NCBI GenBank assembly: GCA_018652265.1
Contig: JABICL010000044.1
Location: 1 to 41,680 of the forward strand
Origin: Candidatus Peribacteria bacterium
GTDB lineage: Bacteria > Patescibacteriota > Gracilibacteria > Peribacterales > Peribacteraceae
Length of the DNA stretch: 41,680 bases
Direction: 5' to 3'
Positions 15,271 to 23,233 of the stretch are shown one piece after another; position 1 is the stretch's first letter; each line of letters opens with the position of its first letter. Below the pieces are notes generated by a model, which worked only from the letters and a program-made list of their open reading frames with translations, did not search any database and was not told the origin of the DNA. The position numbers and the translations under genes are program-made.

Positions 15271-15762
15271 ATGGAAGATATTTATGCAGTACTTGCCAAA
15301 TGTAATATCGATTACGAGAAATTTGAACACCAGGCCGTGTTTACCTGTGAAGAATCTGAAGGAATGGAAATAAAAATTCCAGGTGCACACACTAAGCAGT
15401 TGCTTACAAGAGACAAGAAGGGAAGAAGAAATATCCTCGCAATCGTAATGCATGATAAGACTGTAGACATGAAAGAGTTGGGAGAAATTTTGGGGACGAA
15501 AAAATTAAGCTTTGCTTCTCCGGATAGATTAAAGAGATTGCTCGGAGTAGACCCAGGATCTGTAACTCCTTTTGGACTTATGTTTGATGCTGAAAAAGAA
15601 GTAGAAGTAATTTTTGACAAAGATGCATGGGAGATAGATCAATTTCGCTTTCATCCACTTATAAATACTGCGACTTTGGTGATAAATCGTGATGGATTCC
15701 AGAAATTTTTAGCAGAAACTGGGCATGAGTTTAAGATCATGAAAATTCCTAGTAAGTCTTAA
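15271..15762 (+). CDS. YbaK/ProX-type aminoacyl-tRNA deacylase
   Basis: A 163-aa single-domain trans-editing protein of the YbaK/ProRS INS-domain superfamily, which hydrolyses mischarged tRNA. It shows the conserved pattern HTKQLLTRDKKGRRNILAIV, the LSFASPDRLKRLLGVDPGSV segment and TPFGLMFD, which are closest to the PrdX/ProXp-ala branch (clears Ala-tRNA-Pro). Substrate identity is inference. The ATG at 15271 lies 23 bases from the divergent zwf. Its 3' end overlaps the convergent ccdA-like gene by 14 bases. Confidence 0.88.
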   Translation: MEDIYAVLAKCNIDYEKFEHQAVFTCEESEGMEIKIPGAHTKQLLTRDKKGRRNILAIVMHDKTVDMKELGEILGTKKLSFASPDRLKRLLGVDPGSVTPFGLMFDAEKEVEVIFDKDAWEIDQFRFHPLINTATLVINRDGFQKFLAETGHEFKIMKIPSKS

Positions 15763-16609
15763 TTTCTTTTATATTATCCTTAAGCCACTTCTCTTCAATC
15801 GTCGTTCCAACCGTTCCTAGGCTTGTATTCTGAACTAGCCACGTTTCTAGATTTCTAAAAACATTAAACTGTAGACCTAGAGCTGCGACTATAAGTAGTA
15901 CTCCGGATATTTGTTTTACCTTTCCAGAAAATTTACTAAGGAAGCGAACAGAGTGAACTGCATATTGTCCGCCATAACCTATAAGTAAAAGTGGCATTGC
16001 AGTCCCTGCTCCATAAGCAGTCAAAAGAATAATCGATTCTATACCAGGCCTCTCTCGTAATAATGCAAATACAAAACTAAGCGCAGGGCCCGCACATGGA
16101 ACCCATACAAGACCAAGGGTCAGACCCATAATAAGTGCGCCGATTGGATTGTCTGCGCCTATAGAAGATTGTGCAGATCTCTGAACACCAGAACCAAAGT
16201 TTTGTAATTTAGAAGCGATAATTGCTCCATACTTCATTCCAATGAATCCTATAATTGCAAACACTATTACTAATGTGATTTTTGGAAGAAAGAATAACGA
16301 TCCAATTGCAGCAACTGAATATTGAATTGCTTTTGAATGAGATATAAAACCAACTCCAAATAGTAGAAGAATATAGTAGGTTGCTGTTCGTATAGCATCT
16401 TGCGCTGCTGGGAATTTAGAAAGCACAACTACAAGTAAGAACGTAAATATCACAAAAGATATAAGCATTCCAATAACTGTGAATAGAGGTCGGAGCTTGC
16501 TGCGACCTGCAATACTTGTCCCCAAAACTATTGGAATAAGCGGCAGGATACACGGAAGCAATATCGTGATGAGTCCTGCCGCAAATAAAACCAACATTAA
16601 GTTAAACAT
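15749..16609 (-). CDS. ccdA: CcdA/DsbD-type thiol-disulfide transmembrane protein
   Basis: Carries electrons from cytoplasmic thioredoxin across the membrane to extracytoplasmic thiol proteins. The 286-aa protein has about six to eight hydrophobic helices. The two family Cys motifs are present: LLPCILPLIPI near residue 20 and WVPCAGPALSF around residue 170. The start lies 3 bases after the stop of the thioredoxin-like lipoprotein gene, so the two form an operon and probably a redox relay. Confidence 0.92.
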   Translation of the reverse strand: MFNLMLVLFAAGLITILLPCILPLIPIVLGTSIAGRSKLRPLFTVIGMLISFVIFTFLLVVVLSKFPAAQDAIRTATYYILLLFGVGFISHSKAIQYSVAAIGSLFFLPKITLVIVFAIIGFIGMKYGAIIASKLQNFGSGVQRSAQSSIGADNPIGALIMGLTLGLVWVPCAGPALSFVFALLRERPGIESIILLTAYGAGTAMPLLLIGYGGQYAVHSVRFLSKFSGKVKQISGVLLIVAALGLQFNVFRNLETWLVQNTSLGTVGTTIEEKWLKDNIKEIKTY

Positions 16610-16612
16610 AAA

Positions 16613-17251
16613 TTATTCAGTAAAAATCATTCCTCTTATATCTTCTTCCGAAGCTCCAGGAATAGATTCTATTGCATTACCCTCATCATCTATGAGAATA
16701 AAAGTATCTTGCATAGCTACTCCGAATTGAGCTTTTAGAGCTTCTTCTGTATCGAAGTCTACTTTGTAAGTATTGATGTTAGGCATGTCTTCACTGGAAT
16801 ACATTTCAGTAAGCAGTGCATCTTTTGCCTGACAGTAACCACACCATGATGCATAGAAAAAGAGCATAGACATTTCACCATTGCCTACAACACCTTCTGT
16901 GTAATCTTCATACATTCCAGCTGCAGCATCTGCTGGATCTTCTAATTCTTCTGATTCGTCAGATTCATCTGACTCCTCTGAATCTTCGTCACCCATTTCA
17001 TCTTCTGATTCAGATTCTTCTGATTCTTCTTCAGGTTCTTCGTTATCTTCTTCTGATTCATCTGCATCTTCTGATTCTTCCATTTCTTCTTCATCTGAAT
17101 CTTCAGGCTCGTCTGATGCATCTACACTTCCAATGTCTTCTACAACTTCTTCTGGTTCTGCAGACTCGTCATCTGCTCCTCCAGACATTTCAAAAGAGAT
17201 ATTACAAGCGGTTAAGAAAAACACTGCAAACAAAGCTAATAAATATTTCAT
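16613..17251 (-). CDS. Thioredoxin-like lipoprotein with acidic linker
   Basis: A 212-aa exported thiol protein. Residues 1-16 form a lipoprotein signal ending in LTAC (lipidated Cys16). Residues about 25-110 are an extremely acidic, Ser/Glu/Asp-rich low-complexity linker. The C-terminal part (about 115-212) is a thioredoxin fold with the redox motif WCGYC (C137, C140) and a late cis-Pro region. It precedes a CcdA-type protein by 3 bases; I infer that CcdA reduces this anchored thioredoxin, which then acts on surface proteins such as the Cys-rich ones in this window. A plausible -10 TACAAT lies upstream. Confidence 0.88.
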   Translation of the reverse strand: MKYLLALFAVFFLTACNISFEMSGGADDESAEPEEVVEDIGSVDASDEPEDSDEEEMEESEDADESEEDNEEPEEESEESESEDEMGDEDSEESDESDESEELEDPADAAAGMYEDYTEGVVGNGEMSMLFFYASWCGYCQAKDALLTEMYSSEDMPNINTYKVDFDTEEALKAQFGVAMQDTFILIDDEGNAIESIPGASEEDIRGMIFTE

Positions 17252-17347
17252 ATAATTAATTGGTAAGAAACAATACCTACATTGTATCTTCGAAGCACCT
17301 CCACAAACAAATTCGCAAGATCCTTCGCGTGAATTGGCTCACATTTA

Positions 17348-18646
17348 TCAATCCCTTATTCCAGGAATACTGGAATTATTGTCTTTTACGACAATTTCTC
17401 CGTCTTTTAGGGTTATAAACTTTTTTTCTCCAACATCCTTAGTTACAGAAATTGCAGAGTTCACAAAGGTACCACTTCCAATCTTCGTGCCAGGAGCAAA
17501 AGATGTATTAACTCCTATTCGAACATTGTCACCAACTATTACTCCTAATTTATTTCTCTGAGTACTAATTTTTTCATCTTTTACTACTGAACTTATTATC
17601 CCTTCATCTAGTCGAAAGTTTGCAGCTATAGACCCCGCTCCGAAAGCAACATTTTTACCAATTACAGAATCTCCCAAGTAAGTTGAGTGAGTCCACACAT
17701 GAGAATGCAAGTTGCATCTTGCAACCTCTGATCCATAACCAATCACACATTTGTCTCCAACGATTGAATCTCTTATCAAGCAATTATTTCCAATTATTGT
17801 TCCCTTACCTATAAAACAAGGTCCCTGAACAGTTGCATGCGGCATTATCTTTACACCTTCTTCTATTACAACTTTTCCTCTTACTACTGCTGTATTATCC
17901 ACTTCTGCAGATTTGTGAATACTTTGTTCATCTGGCAAATCAGATAGACATCTCTCGGTAATATCCAAAACATGCCACGGATATTTAACGGCATTCCACT
18001 TGCCCTCATATGGAAGCGCAACGTAATTGAAGTCTTTACATAATTTTGTAAGTGCAACTTCGTAAGCATCATCACGATCAGATGAAACATCTTCCAATAT
18101 ATCTAATAGCTTCTCTGGATTGTTGTGAACATGAGCAACTATATTTACTAAATCACTTGGCTCACTTCCCTCTTTTGGCTTTTCTACAATACCTGCGACT
18201 CTCTTCATATCGCCATTACTATCAGGTGCAGTAACTAAATAACCTCCTGGGAAATATTTTTTTACTTTTTGTGCAAGCATTACTCCATCTACTCCATCTT
18301 TTTTACTTGCTTCTATAAGCGAGGCATAAGCAGAAGATTCAATCACATCATTACTACTTACTATGCATACAGAATCATCTTTTATTTCTGGAAGTGCGCT
18401 AAGAAGTGCACCTCTCATTCCAAGATCCAAATCTTCTTGTTCTATAGAAGGAACATTTGGAAATATATCATGAACCATTTCTATGTTGTGATGACCACCT
18501 ACAAATATTACTTTTTCCATACCCCCCTTTTTCAATCTATCCATCTGATGAGAAAGTAAAGATTTGTTCATAAATGGCCAAAGAGTTTTCTCGGCTAGTG
18601 GCCAAAATCTGCGTGATCTGCCGGCAAGTAATAGTAATGTTGTCAT
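17348..18646 (-). CDS. Sugar nucleotidyltransferase with left-handed beta-helix (GlmU-like)
   Basis: A 432-aa two-domain protein. Residues 1 to about 235 resemble the nucleotidyltransferase domain that makes NDP-sugars; about 250-420 have repeating hexapeptide residues (IGKGTIIGNNCLIRDSIVGD and similar) of a left-handed beta-helix. The usual LAAGxGxRxxP signature is altered to LLLAGRSRRFWPL, so activity or nucleotide preference may differ. GlmU, GlcNAc-1-P or glucose-1-P transferases are the nearest families; I cannot choose among them. Its start is 6 bases after the stop of the ComEC-like hydrolase gene. Confidence 0.8.
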   Translation of the reverse strand: MTTLLLLAGRSRRFWPLAEKTLWPFMNKSLLSHQMDRLKKGGMEKVIFVGGHHNIEMVHDIFPNVPSIEQEDLDLGMRGALLSALPEIKDDSVCIVSSNDVIESSAYASLIEASKKDGVDGVMLAQKVKKYFPGGYLVTAPDSNGDMKRVAGIVEKPKEGSEPSDLVNIVAHVHNNPEKLLDILEDVSSDRDDAYEVALTKLCKDFNYVALPYEGKWNAVKYPWHVLDITERCLSDLPDEQSIHKSAEVDNTAVVRGKVVIEEGVKIMPHATVQGPCFIGKGTIIGNNCLIRDSIVGDKCVIGYGSEVARCNLHSHVWTHSTYLGDSVIGKNVAFGAGSIAANFRLDEGIISSVVKDEKISTQRNKLGVIVGDNVRIGVNTSFAPGTKIGSGTFVNSAISVTKDVGEKKFITLKDGEIVVKDNNSSIPGIRD

Positions 18647-18652
18647 CTAAAT

Positions 18653-19483
18653 CTAGTATAACACTAACTCTATTCTTCCTTCCTCGCTTGTTGAACGAAC
18701 TTTAGCACCCAAATTCTCGTATCTAGAGACTATGTCTCGAGCCGGATGACCAAATCTGTTGTCTTTGCCAGCAGATACAACAGCAAGACTTGGATTTACT
18801 GCGACTATAAAACCTGTAGAAGAAGATGTTTTACTTCCATGATGAGGAACCTTGAGTATGTCTGCAGATATATCTATTGGCTGCATGAGAATCTCTTTTT
18901 CTGCTTCTTTCTCTATATCACCAGTAAGAAGTAATTCGTGATCTTTCCACAAAATTTTTGCAACTATAGATACATTGTTTGGTTTCTTATGACTCTTTCC
19001 AAACATATTTTCTAGAGGCCAAATAATATCAAGCATCGCACCATCATCTAAATCTAAATCATTATTGCTTTGTGCAAAAATAACCTTCGCACCACTTTCG
19101 TACACTTCATTTAAAAATGAATCATATCGCGGATTATCTTTTATCACTCCAGTCATCAAAATATTTTTTACTGTGTATCTATCGAGCACTCTAGAAAGTC
19201 CTGTCGAATGATCACTGTCTGGATGAGTGAGAATTACAAGATCGATATCTCTTTTAAAAAAAGATAACTCTTCACCAAGTCTTTCTAAGATCGAATAATC
19301 TGGTCCGCCATCTACAAGTATTGTTTGATCACTTGGCGTCCTAATGAGGATAGATTCGCCCTGTCCAACATCCATCATGACCACATGCATATTCCCATCA
19401 GGAAGTTTCTCCCATTCACTTAATATCAAGAAATATGCAAAGCCCATGAAAAGATATAAGACAATCCAAAATCTTACTCCCAT
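18653..19483 (-). CDS. ComEC/Rec2-like metallo-beta-lactamase-fold hydrolase, membrane-anchored
   Basis: Residues about 5-24 are one membrane segment, followed by a metallo-beta-lactamase domain like the C-terminal domain of ComEC: MMDVGQGESILI, the metal-binding LTHPDSDHSTG, LLTGDIEKE and VPHHGSKTSSS. The ComEC membrane channel (Competence domain) is absent, so this is a stand-alone or split form. I start it at ATG 19483; a TTG two codons upstream (19489) is possible. In natural transformation such a domain may degrade the non-transferred DNA strand, but that role is not shown here. It is followed at 6 bases by the nucleotidyltransferase gene. Confidence 0.85.
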   Translation of the reverse strand: MGVRFWIVLYLFMGFAYFLILSEWEKLPDGNMHVVMMDVGQGESILIRTPSDQTILVDGGPDYSILERLGEELSFFKRDIDLVILTHPDSDHSTGLSRVLDRYTVKNILMTGVIKDNPRYDSFLNEVYESGAKVIFAQSNNDLDLDDGAMLDIIWPLENMFGKSHKKPNNVSIVAKILWKDHELLLTGDIEKEAEKEILMQPIDISADILKVPHHGSKTSSSTGFIVAVNPSLAVVSAGKDNRFGHPARDIVSRYENLGAKVRSTSEEGRIELVLY

Positions 19484-19534
19484 ATTCAAAGTCTAGCATA
19501 CTTTACATAAAATCTGACCTATTAAATATGCTGC

Positions 19535-19562
19535 TTGATGACTAGCGAGGCACATATATAAT
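19535..19562 (+). promoter_or_regulatory. Predicted leaderless promoter of the DMT gene at 19569
   Basis: -35 TTGATG (19535-19540), 16 bases, -10 TATAAT (19557-19562). The ATG is only 6 bases after the -10, so the transcript would start at or next to the start codon. Confidence 0.6.
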
Positions 19563-19568
19563 CCAAGC

Positions 19569-20009
19569 ATGTCTGCACATATGACTGGTCTAATTATCGG
19601 CGGAGTAGCACCTGCATTTTTGTTTGCTTTTGCAAATTTATTTATAAAATCTAGTAGCGACCTTGGCATAGGAACTGGACCGTATTTGCTCTGTGCTGGA
19701 GCTGCGATCCTTGGAATAGGCCTAGCTATATCAATTACTTCCTCCGGATTCGCGATACCACTAAAAGCAGGAAGTTACGCATTTTGTGCAGGGCTCACAT
19801 GGGGCACTGGAGTTGCACTTGTATCCATAGCCATAGCTAAATATCAAACTCCTATGAGTATTTTGGTGCCACTATTTAATATGAATACTTTAGTTGCAGT
19901 ACTGCTCGCTCTTTGGATATTTGCAGAATGGAAACAGGTACACATTCCAAGGCTTGCTATAGGAACTGTACTCATAACTGCGGGTGGTATTTTGGTTGCA
20001 AAAGCTTAA
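19569..20009 (+). CDS. Small DMT-superfamily membrane protein
   Basis: A 146-aa hydrophobic protein with four to five predicted helices, resembling half of an EamA/DMT-type transporter: FLFAFANLFIKSS near the start and FAEWKQVHIPRLAIGTVLIT plus AGGILVAKA at the end, as in the second half of EamA repeats. Such half-size proteins usually act as dimers. The substrate is unknown. The start ATG is 6 bases after a perfect TATAAT. Confidence 0.7.
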   Translation: MSAHMTGLIIGGVAPAFLFAFANLFIKSSSDLGIGTGPYLLCAGAAILGIGLAISITSSGFAIPLKAGSYAFCAGLTWGTGVALVSIAIAKYQTPMSILVPLFNMNTLVAVLLALWIFAEWKQVHIPRLAIGTVLITAGGILVAKA

Positions 20010-20031
20010 AAGACTATCGTGATTCATTATG

Positions 20032-20037
20032 TATAAT
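20032..20037 (+). promoter_or_regulatory. Possible -10 box of pyrF
   Basis: TATAAT at 20032-20037 is preceded by TG. No convincing -35 is seen. It would give a leader of about 50 bases containing the hairpin at 20064-20081. Confidence 0.4.
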
Positions 20038-20063
20038 AAGAACACATTTTCAGTTTCATAAAT

Positions 20064-20081
20064 GGGGTCTGACCCCTTTTT
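20064..20081 (+). terminator. GGGGTC...GACCCC hairpin with T-run before pyrF
   Basis: GGGGTCTGACCCC followed by TTTTT lies 12 bases before the pyrF ATG. It may terminate the upstream DMT gene or act as an attenuator in the pyrF leader. The stem is short (4 bp plus a tight centre), so strength is uncertain. Confidence 0.45.
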
Positions 20082-20093
20082 CTCCTCAACATC

Positions 20094-20927
20094 ATGCACT
20101 TTGCAGACCTACTAACCAAGAAAACAAAAGAAAAATCTCCTGTTTGTGTGGGACTAGATCCAAGGCTCGAAAAAATGCCAGAAGGAATTTCCAAGGATGC
20201 ATCTGGAGTACTTGAATTTAATAAAGGAATAATAGATGCAGTAAAAAATGTTGCCATCTGCATAAAACCTCAAATGGCATTCTATGAAATTATGAGAGAA
20301 GAAGGAATGAAAGTCTTTTGGGAAACGTGTGAGTATGCGAAAGAGAATGACTTGATAGTAATTGCAGATGGAAAAAGAAATGACATCGGATCTACTTGCG
20401 AAGCATATGCAGATGCTTACCTCGGACCTGACTCCCCTATAGATGCTCTCACTGTAACTCCGTATCTCGGATCAGATGGTATCAATCCATTTATAGAAAG
20501 ATGCACTTCTAACAACAAAGGAATATTTGTTCTGGTAAAAACCAGCAACAAGAGTTCTGGGGAATTACAAGATATGCCAGTCGGCGACGAAGTGGTACAC
20601 GAACATATGGCTCAACTTGTAGAAAGCTGGGGAGCACAAACCATAGGACCAGAAACAAATCTCTCATGTGTCGGAGCAGTAGTAGGTGCTACTTATCCAG
20701 AAGAACTTAGATACTTGCGGACACTCATGCCACATATTCCATTCTTGATTCCTGGATTCGGAGCACAGGGTGGCACAGCAGAAGATGTGAAAGGTGGATT
20801 TATGGAAGATGGAACTGGAGCAATCGTAAATAGCAGTCGCGGAATAATATTTGCTTCTAGTGGTACCGATTGGAAAGAAGCTGCAGAGAAGGCAGTGCTG
20901 GAGATGGCAGAGGAATTAGGGGTTTAG
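20094..20927 (+). CDS. pyrF: Orotidine 5'-phosphate decarboxylase (type 2)
   Basis: Converts OMP to UMP, the last step of pyrimidine synthesis. The 277-aa protein has the long type 2 form with VCVGLDPRLEKMPEGI at the N-terminus, the catalytic DGKRNDIGST (K94, D97) and VTPYLGSDGINPF. The C-terminal IPGFGAQGGTAEDV and VNSSRGIIFAS complete the phosphate site. No other pyr gene is near. It ends at a region of imperfect inverted TTAGG/CCTAA repeats that could terminate transcription. Confidence 0.95.
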   Translation: MHFADLLTKKTKEKSPVCVGLDPRLEKMPEGISKDASGVLEFNKGIIDAVKNVAICIKPQMAFYEIMREEGMKVFWETCEYAKENDLIVIADGKRNDIGSTCEAYADAYLGPDSPIDALTVTPYLGSDGINPFIERCTSNNKGIFVLVKTSNKSSGELQDMPVGDEVVHEHMAQLVESWGAQTIGPETNLSCVGAVVGATYPEELRYLRTLMPHIPFLIPGFGAQGGTAEDVKGGFMEDGTGAIVNSSRGIIFASSGTDWKEAAEKAVLEMAEELGV

Positions 20928-21003
20928 GGATTTAGGAATTAGGGATTAGGGACTCGTTTTATAGCGGCCTAATGCCTAAAGTCCTAACTGCCCTAAAGCC
21001 CAA
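20924..21003 (+). terminator. Imperfect long hairpin of TTAGG / CCTAA repeats
   Basis: TTAGG recurs at 7-8 base spacing on the left (GGGATTA-like units) and CCTAA at similar spacing on the right, around 20955-20965. The arms are inverted and can form a long imperfect stem just after the pyrF stop. There is no clean T-run, so termination is inferred from structure and position. Confidence 0.45.
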
Positions 21004-21043
21004 TAACCACATCCGGAAACTACCAAAACTGCAATATTTATGA

Positions 21044-21049
21044 TATAAT
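21044..21049 (+). promoter_or_regulatory. Extended -10 box of the LPXTG protein gene
   Basis: TGATATAATC contains an extended -10 (TGn plus TATAAT at 21044-21049). The GTG start at 21060 is 10 bases downstream, leaving a leader of only a few bases. The same TGATATAATC occurs before the genes at 28458 and, on the minus strand, 37331. Confidence 0.55.
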
Positions 21050-21059
21050 CACCTGATTC

Positions 21060-21959
21060 GTGAAAAAAATACAAAAACTAACTATCTGGCTTACAGGACT
21101 AGTAATTCTAATCCTACCTAGCACTGTAACAGCATCCGGAGTTACTGGAATAAATCTGGTTACAGCCAACGATGCTATCTATATAAATTGGCAAGATTCA
21201 AATGATCCAAATACAGATCATTACGAAATTTATTACGCCAAACAATCAATAATTCAAAATAATGGAAGATTCGATGACTCAGATATAACAATTTCTAATG
21301 AAACTAGTCTTATAGTTACAGACTTAGAAAATAGAGGCTTCATGCCTGGAGATGAAATGTATGTTTCCATTGCAGCCGTAAATTCAAATGGAGAAAAAAC
21401 TGCGCTTGCAGAAGAAAAAAGTATCATAGTAAAAATTCCTGGAACAAATTCTGTCGATACCGTTCCACACAACGCTGGAAACGAAGAGGTTATTCAAAAT
21501 CAAAACACTATAGAACAAAATATTCCGGTTCAAATCAATCAGCCAGTTGCAAACCAAAATTTTACACCAGATATAACTCCACCAGAAGATCCAAGAAATT
21601 TAACGCTCAGAAAAAAGCTACAAGAGAATGGTAACTACACAGTTTATGCAACATGGGCGCCAAGCATGAGTTCAGTGGACGACCTCGCAAGTTATAATCT
21701 TTATGAAAGCGATGATGTCGGAGCAACATTTGTAGGGCCTACGGTACTTCTTGGAACAGTTTTAAGTGCAACAATTGCGAATGTTCCTCCTGGAACATTT
21801 ACTCTAAAAATATCTGCAATGGACATGTCTAAAAATGAATCACAAGGAATTATAAAATCCATCGTATTACCAGAAACTGGAGGAGCAGCTCTCATAATCA
21901 GCTTTATCGGAGCTGGGTTGTATTCGATTAGAAGAAGGTGTCCAGTGGTGAGTGGTTAG
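21060..21959 (+). CDS. LPXTG-anchored surface protein with fibronectin III-like domains
   Basis: A 299-aa exported protein with GTG start. Residues 3-25 form a signal peptide (TIWLTGLVILILPSTVTASG). Two fibronectin type III-like regions follow (about 27-125, and about 175-265 with WAPSMSSVDDLASYNLYESD) joined by an Asn/Gln-rich linker. LPETG at 270-274, a hydrophobic helix (AALIISFIGAGLYSI) and RRR form a sortase sorting signal. The last residues (CPVVSG) are encoded by a heptamer array, so the tail was probably added by repeat invasion. No sortase is in the window. Confidence 0.85.
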   Translation: MKKIQKLTIWLTGLVILILPSTVTASGVTGINLVTANDAIYINWQDSNDPNTDHYEIYYAKQSIIQNNGRFDDSDITISNETSLIVTDLENRGFMPGDEMYVSIAAVNSNGEKTALAEEKSIIVKIPGTNSVDTVPHNAGNEEVIQNQNTIEQNIPVQINQPVANQNFTPDITPPEDPRNLTLRKKLQENGNYTVYATWAPSMSSVDDLASYNLYESDDVGATFVGPTVLLGTVLSATIANVPPGTFTLKISAMDMSKNESQGIIKSIVLPETGGAALIISFIGAGLYSIRRRCPVVSG

Positions 21960-21974
21960 TGATTAGTGGCTAGC
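21945..21974. repeat. Heptamer array GTGRTTA at the gene 3' end
   Basis: Units GTGGTGA, GTGGTTA, GTGATTA, GTGGCTA in 7-base phase cover the stop codons of two convergent genes: the LPXTG protein (plus, ends 21959) and the DUF192 lipoprotein (minus, ends 21963). Confidence 0.8.
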
Positions 21975-22379
21975 TAAATCTAGATCCCACTCTTGTTTCT
22001 CAAATCCTGCATTCACCTCAAGTGCATATTTCGCATACTTTCCTGATCCAAACTGTGGACACGGGTCTTCTGTACATGGATGCATAGTATTCATAGAAAT
22101 ATATTTACCATCTTGATCAAAGAAAATTATATCCAATGGGATAAGAGTATTTTTCATCCAAAATGACACTCTTTGAGACTTCTCAAAAACAAATAACATT
22201 CCATGATCTTCTTTTAATTTCTCTCGACCCATAAGTCCTTCGTTATGCTCATGTGGTTCATCTGCTATTTCTACTTTTAGCTCTATTTCTTTTTCATTTG
22301 ATACTAGTTTTATAGTTTCTAGCTCTTCTGAAGAAGAACAAGACATAAGAATAAGAGCTATTAGTAATAGAAGTTTCAC
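21963..22379 (-). CDS. DUF192 lipoprotein
   Basis: A 138-aa protein with a lipoprotein signal (LILMSC, lipidated Cys14) and a DUF192 domain: GLMGREKLKEDHGMLFVFEK, VSFWMKNTLIPLDIIFFD, and the ALEVNAGF ending. DUF192 proteins are widespread envelope proteins of unknown function. The last residues (LDLASH) and stop are encoded by the heptamer array at 21945-21974. An MHPCTEDPCPQ loop adds two Cys. Confidence 0.9.
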   Translation of the reverse strand: MKLLLLIALILMSCSSSEELETIKLVSNEKEIELKVEIADEPHEHNEGLMGREKLKEDHGMLFVFEKSQRVSFWMKNTLIPLDIIFFDQDGKYISMNTMHPCTEDPCPQFGSGKYAKYALEVNAGFEKQEWDLDLASH

Positions 22380-22439
22380 AGAGATGATTATAAGGGAAAA
22401 GAATATGCTTCGACATGTACTTCGCTATTAGGCTCGTTA

Positions 22440-22524
22440 TACTTTCCTCGAGCGTACGCCAAAGGCGTACGTCGAGAGGCTACCTCTCCACTCGTCCGCA
22501 TCGGCGGACTCGGTCGAGGAGAGC
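22440..22524. repeat. Cloverleaf element, copy A
   Basis: This element has an outer stem (CTTTCCTCGA ... TCGAGGAGAG), hairpin 1 CGTACGCC-AAA-GGCGTACG, a constant hairpin GAGAGG-CTA-CCTCTC, and hairpin 3 GTCCGC-ATCG-GCGGAC. It lies between the DUF192 gene and recR. It shares layout and constant parts with copies at 26137-26220 and 29218-29306. Confidence 0.9.
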
Positions 22525-22528
22525 CAAG

Positions 22529-23128
22529 CTATAACTCTCTCCTTCCCGCAACTGCTGCCTTCAAAGTCACTTGATCTGCAAATTCAACTTCGGCTCCCAT
22601 AGGAAGCCCATGAGCTAATCTAGTGATTTTATCTACACATCCAGATAAAGATTGTTTCAGGAAAGTAGCAGTTGCCTCCCCTTCTACATCTGGATCAGTT
22701 GCGATTATAAGCTCACAAATATCGTCACTCTTACAACGAGTGATCAACTCACTAATTTTTAACTGCTCTGGACCCATGCCATCTATAGGAGAAAGAACTC
22801 CATGAAGCACATGGTACAAACCTTTGTAATCTGATTTTTCAAAAGCCACAAGGTCAAGAGGCTCCTCTACTACCAAAACAGTAGTAGTGTCTCGAGATCT
22901 ATCTAAACACACAGGACATACTTCTTCTGTAGAAACCATTTGGCATACAGAGCAGAACTTTATGTCTTGTTTCAAGCTACTAAGAGCCTCACTCATACTC
23001 ATTGGATTTGCCTTGCTGGATCTAAGAAGAAAAAATGTAAGCCTCTCTGCGCTTTTGGACCCAATTCCTGGAAGCTTGGAAAATTCCTCTATGACCTTCT
23101 GAATTTGTTGTGGAAGTAATGACTGCAC
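22529..23128 (-). CDS. recR: Recombination mediator RecR
   Basis: Acts with RecO/RecF to load RecA at single-strand gaps. The 199-aa protein has the N-terminal helix-hairpin-helix LPGIGSKSAERLTFFLL, a zinc finger (C59, C62, C71, C74), and a Toprim domain starting VVEEPLDLVAFEKS with TDPDVEGEATA. Usual length. The start is GTG at 23128; TATTAT ends 6 bases upstream, consistent with a leaderless mRNA. Downstream, 4 bases after the stop, lies cloverleaf copy A. Confidence 0.96.
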   Translation of the reverse strand: MQSLLPQQIQKVIEEFSKLPGIGSKSAERLTFFLLRSSKANPMSMSEALSSLKQDIKFCSVCQMVSTEEVCPVCLDRSRDTTTVLVVEEPLDLVAFEKSDYKGLYHVLHGVLSPIDGMGPEQLKISELITRCKSDDICELIIATDPDVEGEATATFLKQSLSGCVDKITRLAHGLPMGAEVEFADQVTLKAAVAGRREL

Positions 23129-23233
23129 ACACAGATAATAACCTTAACGAGAATTAAACGCTAAAACATTTTTGTGTATCTTGCAAACCTTGGAAACATT
23201 GCTTCACTTGAGGCTAAGTAGTAGCATTTACTT

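Noticed and set aside
17252-17347. Short coding-like frame on the minus strand (EPIHAKDLANLFVEVLRRYN)
   Set aside because: It reads well but has no start codon and is only about 37 codons; it may be a gene remnant but cannot be supported.
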